Assembly: GCA_944323265.1 (NCBI GenBank)
Contig: CALURX010000012.1
Coordinates: forward strand, 1 to 48,806
Source of the DNA: Candidatus Gastranaerophilales bacterium
GTDB lineage: Bacteria; Cyanobacteriota; Vampirovibrionia; Gastranaerophilales; Gastranaerophilaceae
DNA: 48,806 nucleotides
Direction of reading: 5' to 3'
In this document: piece after piece, positions 41,996-48,806 of the stretch
Layout of the letters: each line of letters begins with the position of its first letter
Position numbering within the stretch: position 1 is the first letter of the stretch
Made by a program: the position numbers and the translations under genes
Notes under the pieces: model-generated
The model's input: only the letters and a program-made list of their open reading frames with translations
Told to the model about the DNA's origin: nothing
Database searches by the model: none

Positions 41996-43381
41996 TTAGG
42001 CCTCTTTTCTTGTGATATTGATGATTGCGACATTTTCTATGTGATATGTATGAGGAAACATATCAAAAGGCTGGATATATTCTATCCTACATCCTTTTTC
42101 TTTCAAATATTTTAAGTCTCTTGCAAGAGTAGCCGGATTGCAGCTTACGTATATAATTTGTTTTTTAGTAAGTTTGTACGCATAATCAAGGCTCTCCCCA
42201 GAACATCCCTTGCGTGGAGGATCGAGGATTGTAATATCAAATTTCTGCCCTGACTTAACCTCCTGTTCAAAAAAACGGCCTGCATCCATATTATGAAGCT
42301 CGATATTCCCAATCCGATTTTCTTTCACGACCTCTTGTGCAAGTTCTACGGATTCTTTGACCTCTTCAACACTTACTACTTTGTCTGCAATATCGGAAAG
42401 ACAAATCCCAAATGCCGTAATCCCTGCGTAAGCATCAAGTATTGAAGGGGCAGAAAAATTGGTGGAGACATATTCCTTTATATAACGAAAAATATTGTCA
42501 GCACTTTGGGGATTTACCTGAAAGAACGTTTTAGCTCCGACTTTAAAGATTTTATCGCAGAGTTTTTCTTCTATAAACCCTTCTCCCTCAAGAATTTCTG
42601 TTTTATCACCAAGAATTACGTTTGTGTTTTTTGTATTGAAATTAATCCCCACTCCTGAAATGTTCTCCAGATTTTCATAAATTCTGCGAGCAAGTTTTTT
42701 TATTCCGTCACCGGCGCTTTTTGAATTAACAACTAGAATAACCAGACTTTTTTTATTATATTCTGATGTCCTTATAACAATGTGCCTCAGCTCTCCGGAG
42801 TTTTCTCTATAGCCTGTTACTCCGTAATTCTTTGCCTCGTCCTTTATAAATTCAATAATCTTATCACAATAATCCGGCTGAATAGGGCAGTATTTTATAT
42901 TAACCAGCTCGTGAGTGCCGGATTTATAATATCCTGCAATAATTCTTTTAGAATCTTTTGTCTCCGAGACAGGGTATTGAATCTTGTGCCTGTATTCTTT
43001 TATCTTGGGGCTTGGAATAACCTCTCTTATCTCGGGAATCTCTCCGAGAATATTCCGCATAGTATCTTCAACGATTTGTTTTTTGAACTTAAGCTGCGCA
43101 GTATAATCAATGAATTGCAGCTGGCATGCGCCGCAAATTTTTTGCATAGGGCAAAATGGCTCAACTCTCTCTTTTGATGGTTTTATAACTTCCAGAACTT
43201 TTGCATTAGCATAATTTTTACTTTTTTTGCCGATTCTTATTTTAACCGTATCTCCTGGGCAAGCACCTTCAATGAAGATAACGTAACCATCTATTTTTGC
43301 GATTCCGTATCCGAGGTTTGAAAGTTTTTCAACCTCAACAGTAATTTCTTGCGGAATATCTTTTTTGTTTACTGTTTGCAT
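41996..43381 (-). CDS. rlmD: 23S rRNA (uracil-5-)-methyltransferase, RlmD type
   Basis: A 461-residue SAM-dependent methyltransferase of the TrmA/RumA family. An N-terminal TRAM domain (EITVEVEKLSNLGYGIAKIDG) is followed by an Fe-S cysteine set (CPMQKICGAC and a later CPI), the methyltransferase core, DPPRKGCSG and the SCNPATLARDL block. The family makes m5U in 23S rRNA; RlmD versus RlmCD cannot be separated by eye. It overlaps the upstream exonuclease gene by 13 nt. Confidence 0.92.
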   Translation of the reverse strand: MQTVNKKDIPQEITVEVEKLSNLGYGIAKIDGYVIFIEGACPGDTVKIRIGKKSKNYANAKVLEVIKPSKERVEPFCPMQKICGACQLQFIDYTAQLKFKKQIVEDTMRNILGEIPEIREVIPSPKIKEYRHKIQYPVSETKDSKRIIAGYYKSGTHELVNIKYCPIQPDYCDKIIEFIKDEAKNYGVTGYRENSGELRHIVIRTSEYNKKSLVILVVNSKSAGDGIKKLARRIYENLENISGVGINFNTKNTNVILGDKTEILEGEGFIEEKLCDKIFKVGAKTFFQVNPQSADNIFRYIKEYVSTNFSAPSILDAYAGITAFGICLSDIADKVVSVEEVKESVELAQEVVKENRIGNIELHNMDAGRFFEQEVKSGQKFDITILDPPRKGCSGESLDYAYKLTKKQIIYVSCNPATLARDLKYLKEKGCRIEYIQPFDMFPHTYHIENVAIINITRKEA

Positions 43382-44289
43382 GGTTTGATTATCTGAATAT
43401 TTCTTGTCTCTGAAATTTCCTGTCTTGCATCTTTAATAATTTGTTTGTACTCTTCTGAGAGGCTGAGACCGTTACATAATCTGTCAATAAATCCATTATT
43501 TACTTTTACGGCTTTTTCAAGAGCACCGACATTTTCAAGCACATCTTTTATATCTGCCAAATCATATCCGAATGATTGTTTGGACTGATAAACCATCATC
43601 TCGCCTGTTTCTGCCACAAGCGGTTCTCCCCCAAGTTCAAAATGGAGTTTAAAAATGGATTTCAAATCTTGAAGCTCAGCCTGCATAGTTGCAATGCTCT
43701 GTTGGATTCTTAAGTACCTGTCAAAAAGATAATCTACATTATCAAGTTGTTTTCTCTGCCAATCAAGTCTTTGTAAATATAGCTTCTTAAGTTTCGGATA
43801 CGCAAGCGCAAGTGCCATTGTATCAGCCATAGCTCTATGGTGATTTGAAAGTTCTATATTAAACCTGTGAGACAAAGCCTCTAGTCCGTGGGATTCTAAA
43901 TCAGGTGCAATTTCTTTAAACATAGCCTGTGTATCAATTCTAGGATTTTCAAGCTTCTCGCCGAAAACTCTCATTTTAGCTTCATTCAAAAAAGAATAAT
44001 CAAAAATTGCATTATGAGCAACAATAGGATAATCTCCTATAAAATCAAGAATTTTGGGCAGTGCTTCCTCTTCTGTAGGGGCATCTGCGACCATTTCCTG
44101 TGTGATACCGTGTATTGCCATGCTTGATTTTCGTATGTGCTGCTGGGGGTTAATCAATGTTTGAAACTCATCTTTAATTTTGCCGTTTTCAAGCCTTACC
44201 GCAGCAAATTCAATAATTTTTTCTCTAGTGTAATCTAAGCCTGTTGTTTCAGTATCCAATACAATTTCAATTTCTTTTTTTCTTGGCAT
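43369..44289 (-). CDS. DEDDh 3'-5' exonuclease (DnaQ-like)
   Basis: A 306-residue protein. DxE is at 12-14 (LDTETTGL), the second motif at HNAIFDYSFL and the DEDDh third motif at NHHRAMADTMALA. It is homologous to the epsilon proofreading subunit, but has a long C-terminal coiled region (about 185-300) not found in E. coli epsilon. Whether it proofreads the replicase or acts as a stand-alone exonuclease is not clear. It overlaps rlmD. Confidence 0.88.
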   Translation of the reverse strand: MPRKKEIEIVLDTETTGLDYTREKIIEFAAVRLENGKIKDEFQTLINPQQHIRKSSMAIHGITQEMVADAPTEEEALPKILDFIGDYPIVAHNAIFDYSFLNEAKMRVFGEKLENPRIDTQAMFKEIAPDLESHGLEALSHRFNIELSNHHRAMADTMALALAYPKLKKLYLQRLDWQRKQLDNVDYLFDRYLRIQQSIATMQAELQDLKSIFKLHFELGGEPLVAETGEMMVYQSKQSFGYDLADIKDVLENVGALEKAVKVNNGFIDRLCNGLSLSEEYKQIIKDARQEISETRNIQIIKPCKQ

Positions 44290-44347
44290 TGTTTATTTTT
44301 TCCCTTTTTAACCACCCTCCCTCAACATATTAACATAAAAATTTCTA

Positions 44348-45244
44348 TTAAAAAAGGTTTCTTTTGATGATCGCTATTTTATAGCTTTGAGTAAGTTTTG
44401 AATTGATATATTTTTTTAATATACCAAATGAAAATTTTTGAGCAAATTTTAAAATATAGTATGTAAAGAGTTCATTTAGCTTTACAGAACTTATTTGAAA
44501 TAAATTATAGTTATTAATTATCGGGGGCGTTTCATCAATATATTTTTCAAAAAAATCCTTACTTTTAGAAATTATTGTAACTATATTAGGAGTAAGAATC
44601 AGATTATCAAGCCCGAATTGCAATTTAAAGATTTGTGCATATGGTGCTTTCAATAGGAGCAATTCTTCATCTTCAGGAAATTCCGGTCTGCATATTGTAT
44701 AATTAAACCCCGCATTTTTGGCTAGGCAGTCAATCGTTAATGGAGTGTAGGAAATAACATGAGTAAAATCATCATACCTGAAAAAATTTGCAGTTGGGGC
44801 AAGGGCATTTGGCACACGAATTACAATAAATCCTTCATTATTTATTTTTTCATATAATAATTTGAAAAAATCAGGCTGTTGCTCTTTTGGAAGATGTTCT
44901 AATACATCTAAGCAGTAAATTACATCATACTTTTCTTCTGTATTTTCTAAATATTCAATGCAATCTGCCTGAATTAAATCTATCCCCTCTTTTTTCCCGA
45001 TACTTATAAAATCTGGATTAATATCTATGCCTTTTAAATTTGTACAGCCCATATCTTGTAATGCTAAAAGGAATCTACCCATTCCGCATCCTAGTTCTAA
45101 TATTTTAGAGGTTTTATTTTTTGGAAGAAGATTATGTAATTCTATTAGAGTATGGTATTGCTGCATATCACTTTTTAGTGACTCTTTATTATTTTTATGC
45201 CAGTTTGAGTAAATCAGTGTATAGTCGAGCGTATTCTTTTGCAT
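44348..45244 (-). CDS. Class I SAM-dependent methyltransferase
   Basis: A 298-residue protein with a Rossmann methyltransferase core: motif I ILELGCGMGRFLLAL (about 48-62), then acidic DINPDF, and motif IV YCLDVLEHLPK. The C-terminal third is charged and helical. The immediate context (a COG5610-like HAD gene upstream, overlapping by 31 bp) suggests a glycan- or lipid-modifying methyltransferase, by inference. Substrate unknown. Confidence 0.82.
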   Translation of the reverse strand: MQKNTLDYTLIYSNWHKNNKESLKSDMQQYHTLIELHNLLPKNKTSKILELGCGMGRFLLALQDMGCTNLKGIDINPDFISIGKKEGIDLIQADCIEYLENTEEKYDVIYCLDVLEHLPKEQQPDFFKLLYEKINNEGFIVIRVPNALAPTANFFRYDDFTHVISYTPLTIDCLAKNAGFNYTICRPEFPEDEELLLLKAPYAQIFKLQFGLDNLILTPNIVTIISKSKDFFEKYIDETPPIINNYNLFQISSVKLNELFTYYILKFAQKFSFGILKKYINSKLTQSYKIAIIKRNLF

Positions 45245-46257
45245 ATTTTTAAAATCCCCTCTATTTGCTTCAATGAAAAGTGTGTATATAAAAGATATTT
45301 AATCTGTCGTTTAAGTTTAACAATTTGTTTGTTTATAAACTTTTTTACCTCGCGAAAGGAGAAACGTGTATTGGGGGACAAAATAAGATATTTAGAACTT
45401 TGGCTGTCTGATGCATGATAAATTTTCCTTAAATATTGACGGTCTTGTATGGTTGCAGTTTTGAGAAATTCCTTAAGAAGATTAAAAATAGTGTTGGGAG
45501 AAAAACAAATAGGTTTGTTAAGAAAAAATTGCGTGTAGTCTTCCGCAAATTCAATAATACCTGTTAGAACATATTTATAGACTTGAATTTTGTATAAATC
45601 ATATTGGTTAGGAGTTTTATATATGGGTTTGCAATTCTTAATATCTGTAAGAGGTAATTCAGGGGCGGTTATTAGGAATTCTGTTAAGTTTACAAGGGGT
45701 ACCTCCTTTTCGGTGAAAAGAGATGTTGCATAGATTTCAGCAGGTAAAGACGTATTATAAGAAAATGCGCAACTATAGAAGCCAAGATATAACTTTTCTC
45801 CAAAAATTTTTTTTAAAAAATAAAGTGATGTATATGCACCTGTTGTCATATCTATAGAGGCTAGTCTTGAGCCTTGAATATTCAAACTGTTTATATATTT
45901 TAGATATTGTTGAAGATTTGTATTAGCATAACTAGACAATTGCGGCAGATATTTCTCAAATATAACTTTTGCCTCTTTATATGTTTTCGGCAAGGTCTCA
46001 AGACCAGTATAAGCTTTTGTTATATCCAATAAATCATAAAGATAATCTTTAGTCTCTCTGTAATCTAAAAAGCATTTTAAATTTAAAATTCTTGGGGCAT
46101 ATATATAATTATTTTCGACAGGTTTATCTGTTAGAATATTGTACACTTTTTGCAAGATATATCCATCTCTTGATACAAATAATAATGAATTTATGTTATT
46201 ATTTTGAACAATTTTTTTTACATTTTCAATATACCCAACAGCAAGAGGACCTCCCAA
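45214..46257 (-). CDS. C-terminal half of a split HAD-family hydrolase (frame lost at repeat)
   Basis: A 347-residue open frame lacking a plausible start (TTG, no ribosome site). Upstream of the TTG the same frame reads SRYWKNLGYHLGG, the conserved joint between the HAD domain and the C-terminal domain in COG5610-type proteins. It is therefore the downstream part of the gene at 46266-47045, disconnected by the CTTCT tract at 46286-46334. The C-terminal domain is unassigned, with Lys-rich helical sequence at its end. It is expected to be expressed only when the tract has 8, 11 or 5 units. Confidence 0.8.
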   Translation of the reverse strand: MGGPLAVGYIENVKKIVQNNNINSLLFVSRDGYILQKVYNILTDKPVENNYIYAPRILNLKCFLDYRETKDYLYDLLDITKAYTGLETLPKTYKEAKVIFEKYLPQLSSYANTNLQQYLKYINSLNIQGSRLASIDMTTGAYTSLYFLKKIFGEKLYLGFYSCAFSYNTSLPAEIYATSLFTEKEVPLVNLTEFLITAPELPLTDIKNCKPIYKTPNQYDLYKIQVYKYVLTGIIEFAEDYTQFFLNKPICFSPNTIFNLLKEFLKTATIQDRQYLRKIYHASDSQSSKYLILSPNTRFSFREVKKFINKQIVKLKRQIKYLLYTHFSLKQIEGILKICKRIRSTIH

Positions 46258-46265
46258 ATGGTAGC

Positions 46266-47045
46266 CTAAATTTTTCCAGTAGCGACTTCTCTTCTCTTCT
46301 CTTCTCTTCTCTTCTCTTCTCTTCTCTTCTCTTCCCTATAAGCAAAAATTGATGATAAAATACTTGTATCTAAGTCGTCGTTTTGTTTAGCAAACAATCT
46401 TTTTTCCCATAATTTGGGAATATTCTGAGAAATTTTGGGGATTAAAATAGCCTTCATTCCAGCCTCTTTTGCCCTATAAAAATCGGCCGTTAAATTATCT
46501 CCAACATGTAAAAACTTTTCAGGTACTATATTAAGTTCCTGTATAACATATTCATATATGTGCTTTGTATTTTTATTTTTGTTGATATCAGAAGATATAA
46601 AAATTTCCGAGATTTCATCATAACCATTGTCTTTTAGAATTTGGCTGATGAAACTTTTCGGCAGGTACATATCAGATATAGCTATAATTTTTTTATTATT
46701 TTTGCAGGCTTTCCGATATAGTCTTTGAATAAATGGATTTGGTTTAAGTACAGATCTTTCAAGTTCCAGCTCGGCTTGTTTTAAGTATTTATATTCGTCT
46801 CTAATCGCATCATATATATCATCGAGCGTAATATCTTCTTTTTGCCTTGCTTTAATTCTAGCCCTTGTCTCTGCAAATATTCTCTCTTTGCAAAAACCTG
46901 AATGTTTGTGCAGGATTTCCAGATGCATGAATAAGTCTTTTGGTTGTTTATACGGTCTTACTAATAAAGTATCAAAAATATCGAAACTTACAATATCCGC
47001 ATATTGTAAGTTTTCTGAAAAATTTTTTTCATTAAAATTAAGCAT
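46266..47045 (-). CDS. HAD-family hydrolase N-terminal part, ending in a phase-variable tract
   Basis: A 259-residue product in the current state. It contains a complete HAD core: motif I SFDIFDTLL with nucleophile Asp22, motif II around AISDMYLP, motif III Lys in NKNTKH, and motif IV HVGDNLTADFYRA. It then reads through the repeat as REEKR repeats and stops at VATGKI, losing the C-terminal domain. Eight instead of nine units would fuse it in frame to the downstream part for a 608-residue COG5610-type protein. A GGAG site and a TATAAT box lie upstream. Members are often found in surface-polysaccharide loci. Confidence 0.85.
   Translation of the reverse strand: MLNFNEKNFSENLQYADIVSFDIFDTLLVRPYKQPKDLFMHLEILHKHSGFCKERIFAETRARIKARQKEDITLDDIYDAIRDEYKYLKQAELELERSVLKPNPFIQRLYRKACKNNKKIIAISDMYLPKSFISQILKDNGYDEISEIFISSDINKNKNTKHIYEYVIQELNIVPEKFLHVGDNLTADFYRAKEAGMKAILIPKISQNIPKLWEKRLFAKQNDDLDTSILSSIFAYREEKRREEKRREEKRREVATGKI
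46286..46334 (-). repeat. Pentanucleotide tract, 9.8 units of CTTCT (AGAAG on the coding strand)
   Basis: Nine perfect 5-bp units at 46286-46330 followed by CTTC. The coding strand reads GAAG then nine AGAAG units. Length 49 nt puts the downstream domain out of frame; 44 or 59 nt would put it in frame, and 54 nt would not. Confidence 0.95.
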
Positions 47046-47130
47046 TAATACTTCTCCAAAAGTATTATAGTATAAATATCATAATTATGCTAATATTAAT
47101 TAATAATTCATACATAAAAGGAGTTTTAAA

Positions 47131-47448
47131 ATGGTTCAGGAAATTAATGTGGATAACTTTGATAAAGAAGTTTTAAATTCAGATAAGTTAACAGTTGTTG
47201 ATTTTTTTGCAAACTGGTGCGGTCCTTGCAGAAAGTTAGGTCCGATACTTGAAGAAGTTTCAGAGGAGCTTGCAGAAAAGGTTAAATTTGCAAAGATTGA
47301 TACTGATGAGAATTTAGATGCCGCAAAAAAATATCAGGTAAGCGGGCTTCCTACACTTCTTGTTTTTAAAGATGGTGAAGTTGTTGAAAGGATGGTCGGG
47401 CTTATGCCTAAAAGCTCTATTATTACAAATATTGAAAAACATTTATAA
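47131..47448 (+). CDS. trxA: Thioredoxin
   Basis: A 105-residue thioredoxin that reduces protein disulfides in the cytoplasm. It has the active-site motif WCGPC at 29-33, cis-Pro in SGLPTLLVF and FKDGEVVERMVG as conserved structural blocks. There is no signal peptide, so it is cytoplasmic. Ribosome site AAAGGAG. The patatin gene starts 14 nt after its stop codon and is probably co-transcribed. Several thioredoxins may exist in the genome, so the symbol denotes family. Confidence 0.93.
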   Translation: MVQEINVDNFDKEVLNSDKLTVVDFFANWCGPCRKLGPILEEVSEELAEKVKFAKIDTDENLDAAKKYQVSGLPTLLVFKDGEVVERMVGLMPKSSIITNIEKHL

Positions 47449-47462
47449 GATAAGGCGGAAGT

Positions 47463-48446
47463 ATGTTTGAAGATAGAGATGTTATAAGGATATTATCAAT
47501 CGACGGCGGCGGGATAAGAGGGATTATTCCGGTAACTGTTCTTGCTGAAATTGAAAAGAGGTGCGGAAAACAAATCTATGAGCTTTTTGATTTTATCGCA
47601 GGAACTTCAACCGGCGGACTTATAACTCTGTTTTTGAATAAAAATAATCCTGCTCCGGCAGAAGCTCTTGCAGAAATGTATATTCATCACGGAAAGGATA
47701 TTTTCCCTCCTAAAAAAGCCGAGAAGTTTAGCTTAAAGAACTTGTTTGGGACAAAAGGATACCCTTCTGGCCCCAAATACAAATCTGGATTAATTAACCT
47801 GGCTCTAAGGTATCTGGTAAAAAACGATACTTATGATGAGATGATAAAACCATGCCTTATTACATCTTATGAAACCGAAAATAATAAACCGGTATTTTTT
47901 ACGAGCTATACGGATAGATATAAAAAGTATTTACTGCGTGATATTGCGCGGGCTGCGTCTGCTGCTCCGACTTATTTTGAACCGTTGAAGATAAAGCATA
48001 AAGGAACTTTTATCGATGGGGGAATACATTCAACAAACCCTGCAATGTGCGCTTATATTGAGGTTTTAAAACTCTTAAGAAGAGAGGGGCTTGAGAATAA
48101 GAAAATTATAGTCGTTTCTCTTGGAACTGGAGATTGCAAGCTGCCTTATGAGTATCATGAAATGCATTCTTGGTCTCCGCTTCAATGGATACAAGGACCT
48201 TTAATGCCGTATTTCTTCGGAGGAAATGCAAGCACTGTTGAATATCAGTTGAAACAATTTCTGCCAGAGGACTGCTACTATAGATTTCAACCTAAACTCC
48301 CCAAAGAGCTTGAGCCAATGGATAACGCAGAAGAAGAAAATGTCCTTGCCTTGCAGCATAAGGCTATGGATATGATTGATACTGATTGGAAAGAAGATTT
48401 AGAAAAATTGTGTAGTTTGCTGGCTCCTGAATATATTTTAAGGTAA
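47463..48446 (+). CDS. Patatin-like phospholipase
   Basis: A 327-residue serine lipid acyl hydrolase. The oxyanion hole is DGGGIRG (14-20), the nucleophile Ser49 in GTSTGG, and the catalytic Asp185 in DGGIHSTNPA. It is intracellular as there is no signal peptide. Bacterial patatins act on phospholipids as housekeeping, effector or anti-phage enzymes; without a nucleotide cyclase nearby, a CBASS assignment is not supported. The thioredoxin gene lies 14 nt upstream. Confidence 0.92.
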   Translation: MFEDRDVIRILSIDGGGIRGIIPVTVLAEIEKRCGKQIYELFDFIAGTSTGGLITLFLNKNNPAPAEALAEMYIHHGKDIFPPKKAEKFSLKNLFGTKGYPSGPKYKSGLINLALRYLVKNDTYDEMIKPCLITSYETENNKPVFFTSYTDRYKKYLLRDIARAASAAPTYFEPLKIKHKGTFIDGGIHSTNPAMCAYIEVLKLLRREGLENKKIIVVSLGTGDCKLPYEYHEMHSWSPLQWIQGPLMPYFFGGNASTVEYQLKQFLPEDCYYRFQPKLPKELEPMDNAEEENVLALQHKAMDMIDTDWKEDLEKLCSLLAPEYILR

Positions 48447-48555
48447 ATGACAAAATTTATACTGATTCAATCCTTTGATAAAGCTAAGGTTGACACTTGA
48501 TTTATTGGGCATAAATAAACTTATATTTAAAGATTGAATAGACAAAAAGGTGAGA

Positions 48556-48806
48556 CTAATTAAATAATTTTGAGCACTTTTCTTGAATATCTAATGCGAT
48601 ATCTTTTGCGAATTTTTCTTTTAGTCCTATATTTTTTGCCACGGCTAGAATATTATCTAAAGTTGGATTTTTACCCTCGCCATTGATGGTTGTTGCGTGT
48701 TCTCCATTAAATGAAAAACTGTAAGTCAAATCATACGCAGGAGATAAGTGCCATTCGTTTTTTGTATCATCATAAAGAAAAGAAAAATTCTTTGAATGGT
48801 CATCTC
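48556..48806 (-). CDS. HipA-like kinase, C-terminal fragment (cut by the window edge)
   Basis: The minus-strand frame runs off the right edge; about 83 residues are visible. It opens DDHSKNFSFLYDD at the edge, the kinase catalytic loop of HipA-family Ser/Thr kinases, followed by WHLSPAYDLTYS, conserved in the C-terminal domain. The gene ends at TAG 48556-48558. HipA toxins phosphorylate tRNA synthetases; the N-terminal part and any HipB antitoxin are outside the window. Confidence 0.8.
   Translation of the reverse strand, partial: DDHSKNFSFLYDDTKNEWHLSPAYDLTYSFSFNGEHATTINGEGKNPTLDNILAVAKNIGLKEKFAKDIALDIQEKCSKLFN

Noticed and set aside
46092-46352. Plus-strand open frame through the CTTCT tract (SSLLF repeats)
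   Set aside because: Shadow of the minus-strand HAD gene; repeat-derived and without a promoter or ribosome site.
47463-48446. CBASS defence assignment for the patatin
   Set aside because: No nucleotide cyclase or other CBASS gene in the window.
48490-48517. TTGACA followed by TAAATA as a promoter antisense to hipA
   Set aside because: The -10 match is poor and no product follows; retained only as a weak possibility.

Overview
The window looks like chromosomal DNA from a low-GC, Gram-negative-type (diderm) bacterium, most likely a gut, non-photosynthetic cyanobacterial relative (Gastranaerophilales / Melainabacteria, class Vampirovibrionia). This is inference from combined traits: lpxA, a Skp/OmpH chaperone and a class A penicillin-binding protein indicate an outer membrane. 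A prepilin-like protein has the R-G-FTLAE N-terminus common in that group. Several otherwise unrelated small proteins carry a short N-terminal F-[KT]-[SN]-x motif. There are no tRNA or rRNA genes, no CRISPR array and no complete insertion sequence.

Layout. 1-8.7 kb: an edge-truncated zincin-like protein and a YkgJ protein (minus), then a plus-strand run of class A PBP, a degenerate AICAR-transformylase-like protein, a 66-aa leaderless gene, a Cys/Ser/Gly repeat peptide, and pilT-recO-gatD. 7.9-10.5 kb: a second zincin and five small orphan genes. 10.5-18.6 kb: minus-strand uppS, an M14 amidase-like gene and an M16 pseudo-peptidase; a plus-strand HerA-like/acidic/Tudor protein; then minus-strand alcohol dehydrogenase, skp, lgt and a TPR lipoprotein. 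18.7-22.6 kb: the translation operon prfA-rnpM-infB. 22.6-23.5 kb: a higBA toxin-antitoxin module plus an XRE regulator. 23.5-29.3 kb: comEC, a large lineage protein, and rplS-rbgA-tag. 29.3-31.3 kb: a repeat-rich noncoding stretch, an EamA transporter and a 482-bp segment bounded by inverted 30-bp sites. 31.3-41.5 kb: a prepilin-like gene, lpxA, a candidate small RNA, a radical SAM gene, an AI-2E family exporter, an orphan ABC ATPase, a TPR protein, mgtC, dgt and lipM. 41.5-48.8 kb: a NUDIX hydrolase, rlmD, an exonuclease, a methyltransferase, a COG5610-type HAD gene split by a pentanucleotide repeat, trx, a patatin, and the tail of a hipA kinase gene.

Most notable signals. (1) The HAD gene is interrupted by nine CTTCT units. 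Eight or eleven units would restore one 608-aa reading frame, so it is a textbook slipped-strand phase switch, currently OFF. (2) Two loci 29 kb apart share a 70-bp upstream module aligned without gaps (50/70 identical). One drives the repeat peptide; the other precedes an ~80-nt transcript with CU-rich anti-Shine-Dalgarno motifs and a strong terminator, a likely small RNA. (3) Two sites with 11-bp arms and exactly inverted 8-bp spacers flank 422 bp between the EamA and prepilin-like genes, suggesting an invertible segment. (4) Several genes have a -10 box exactly 6 nt before the start codon, suggesting leaderless mRNAs. (5) Two proteins keep an enzyme fold but have lost their catalytic residues.

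How the genes work together: the window mixes core functions (wall and envelope synthesis, translation, repair) with surface functions (pilus retraction, DNA uptake, prepilin, glycan-type modification). The switch-like DNA sits next to the surface genes.
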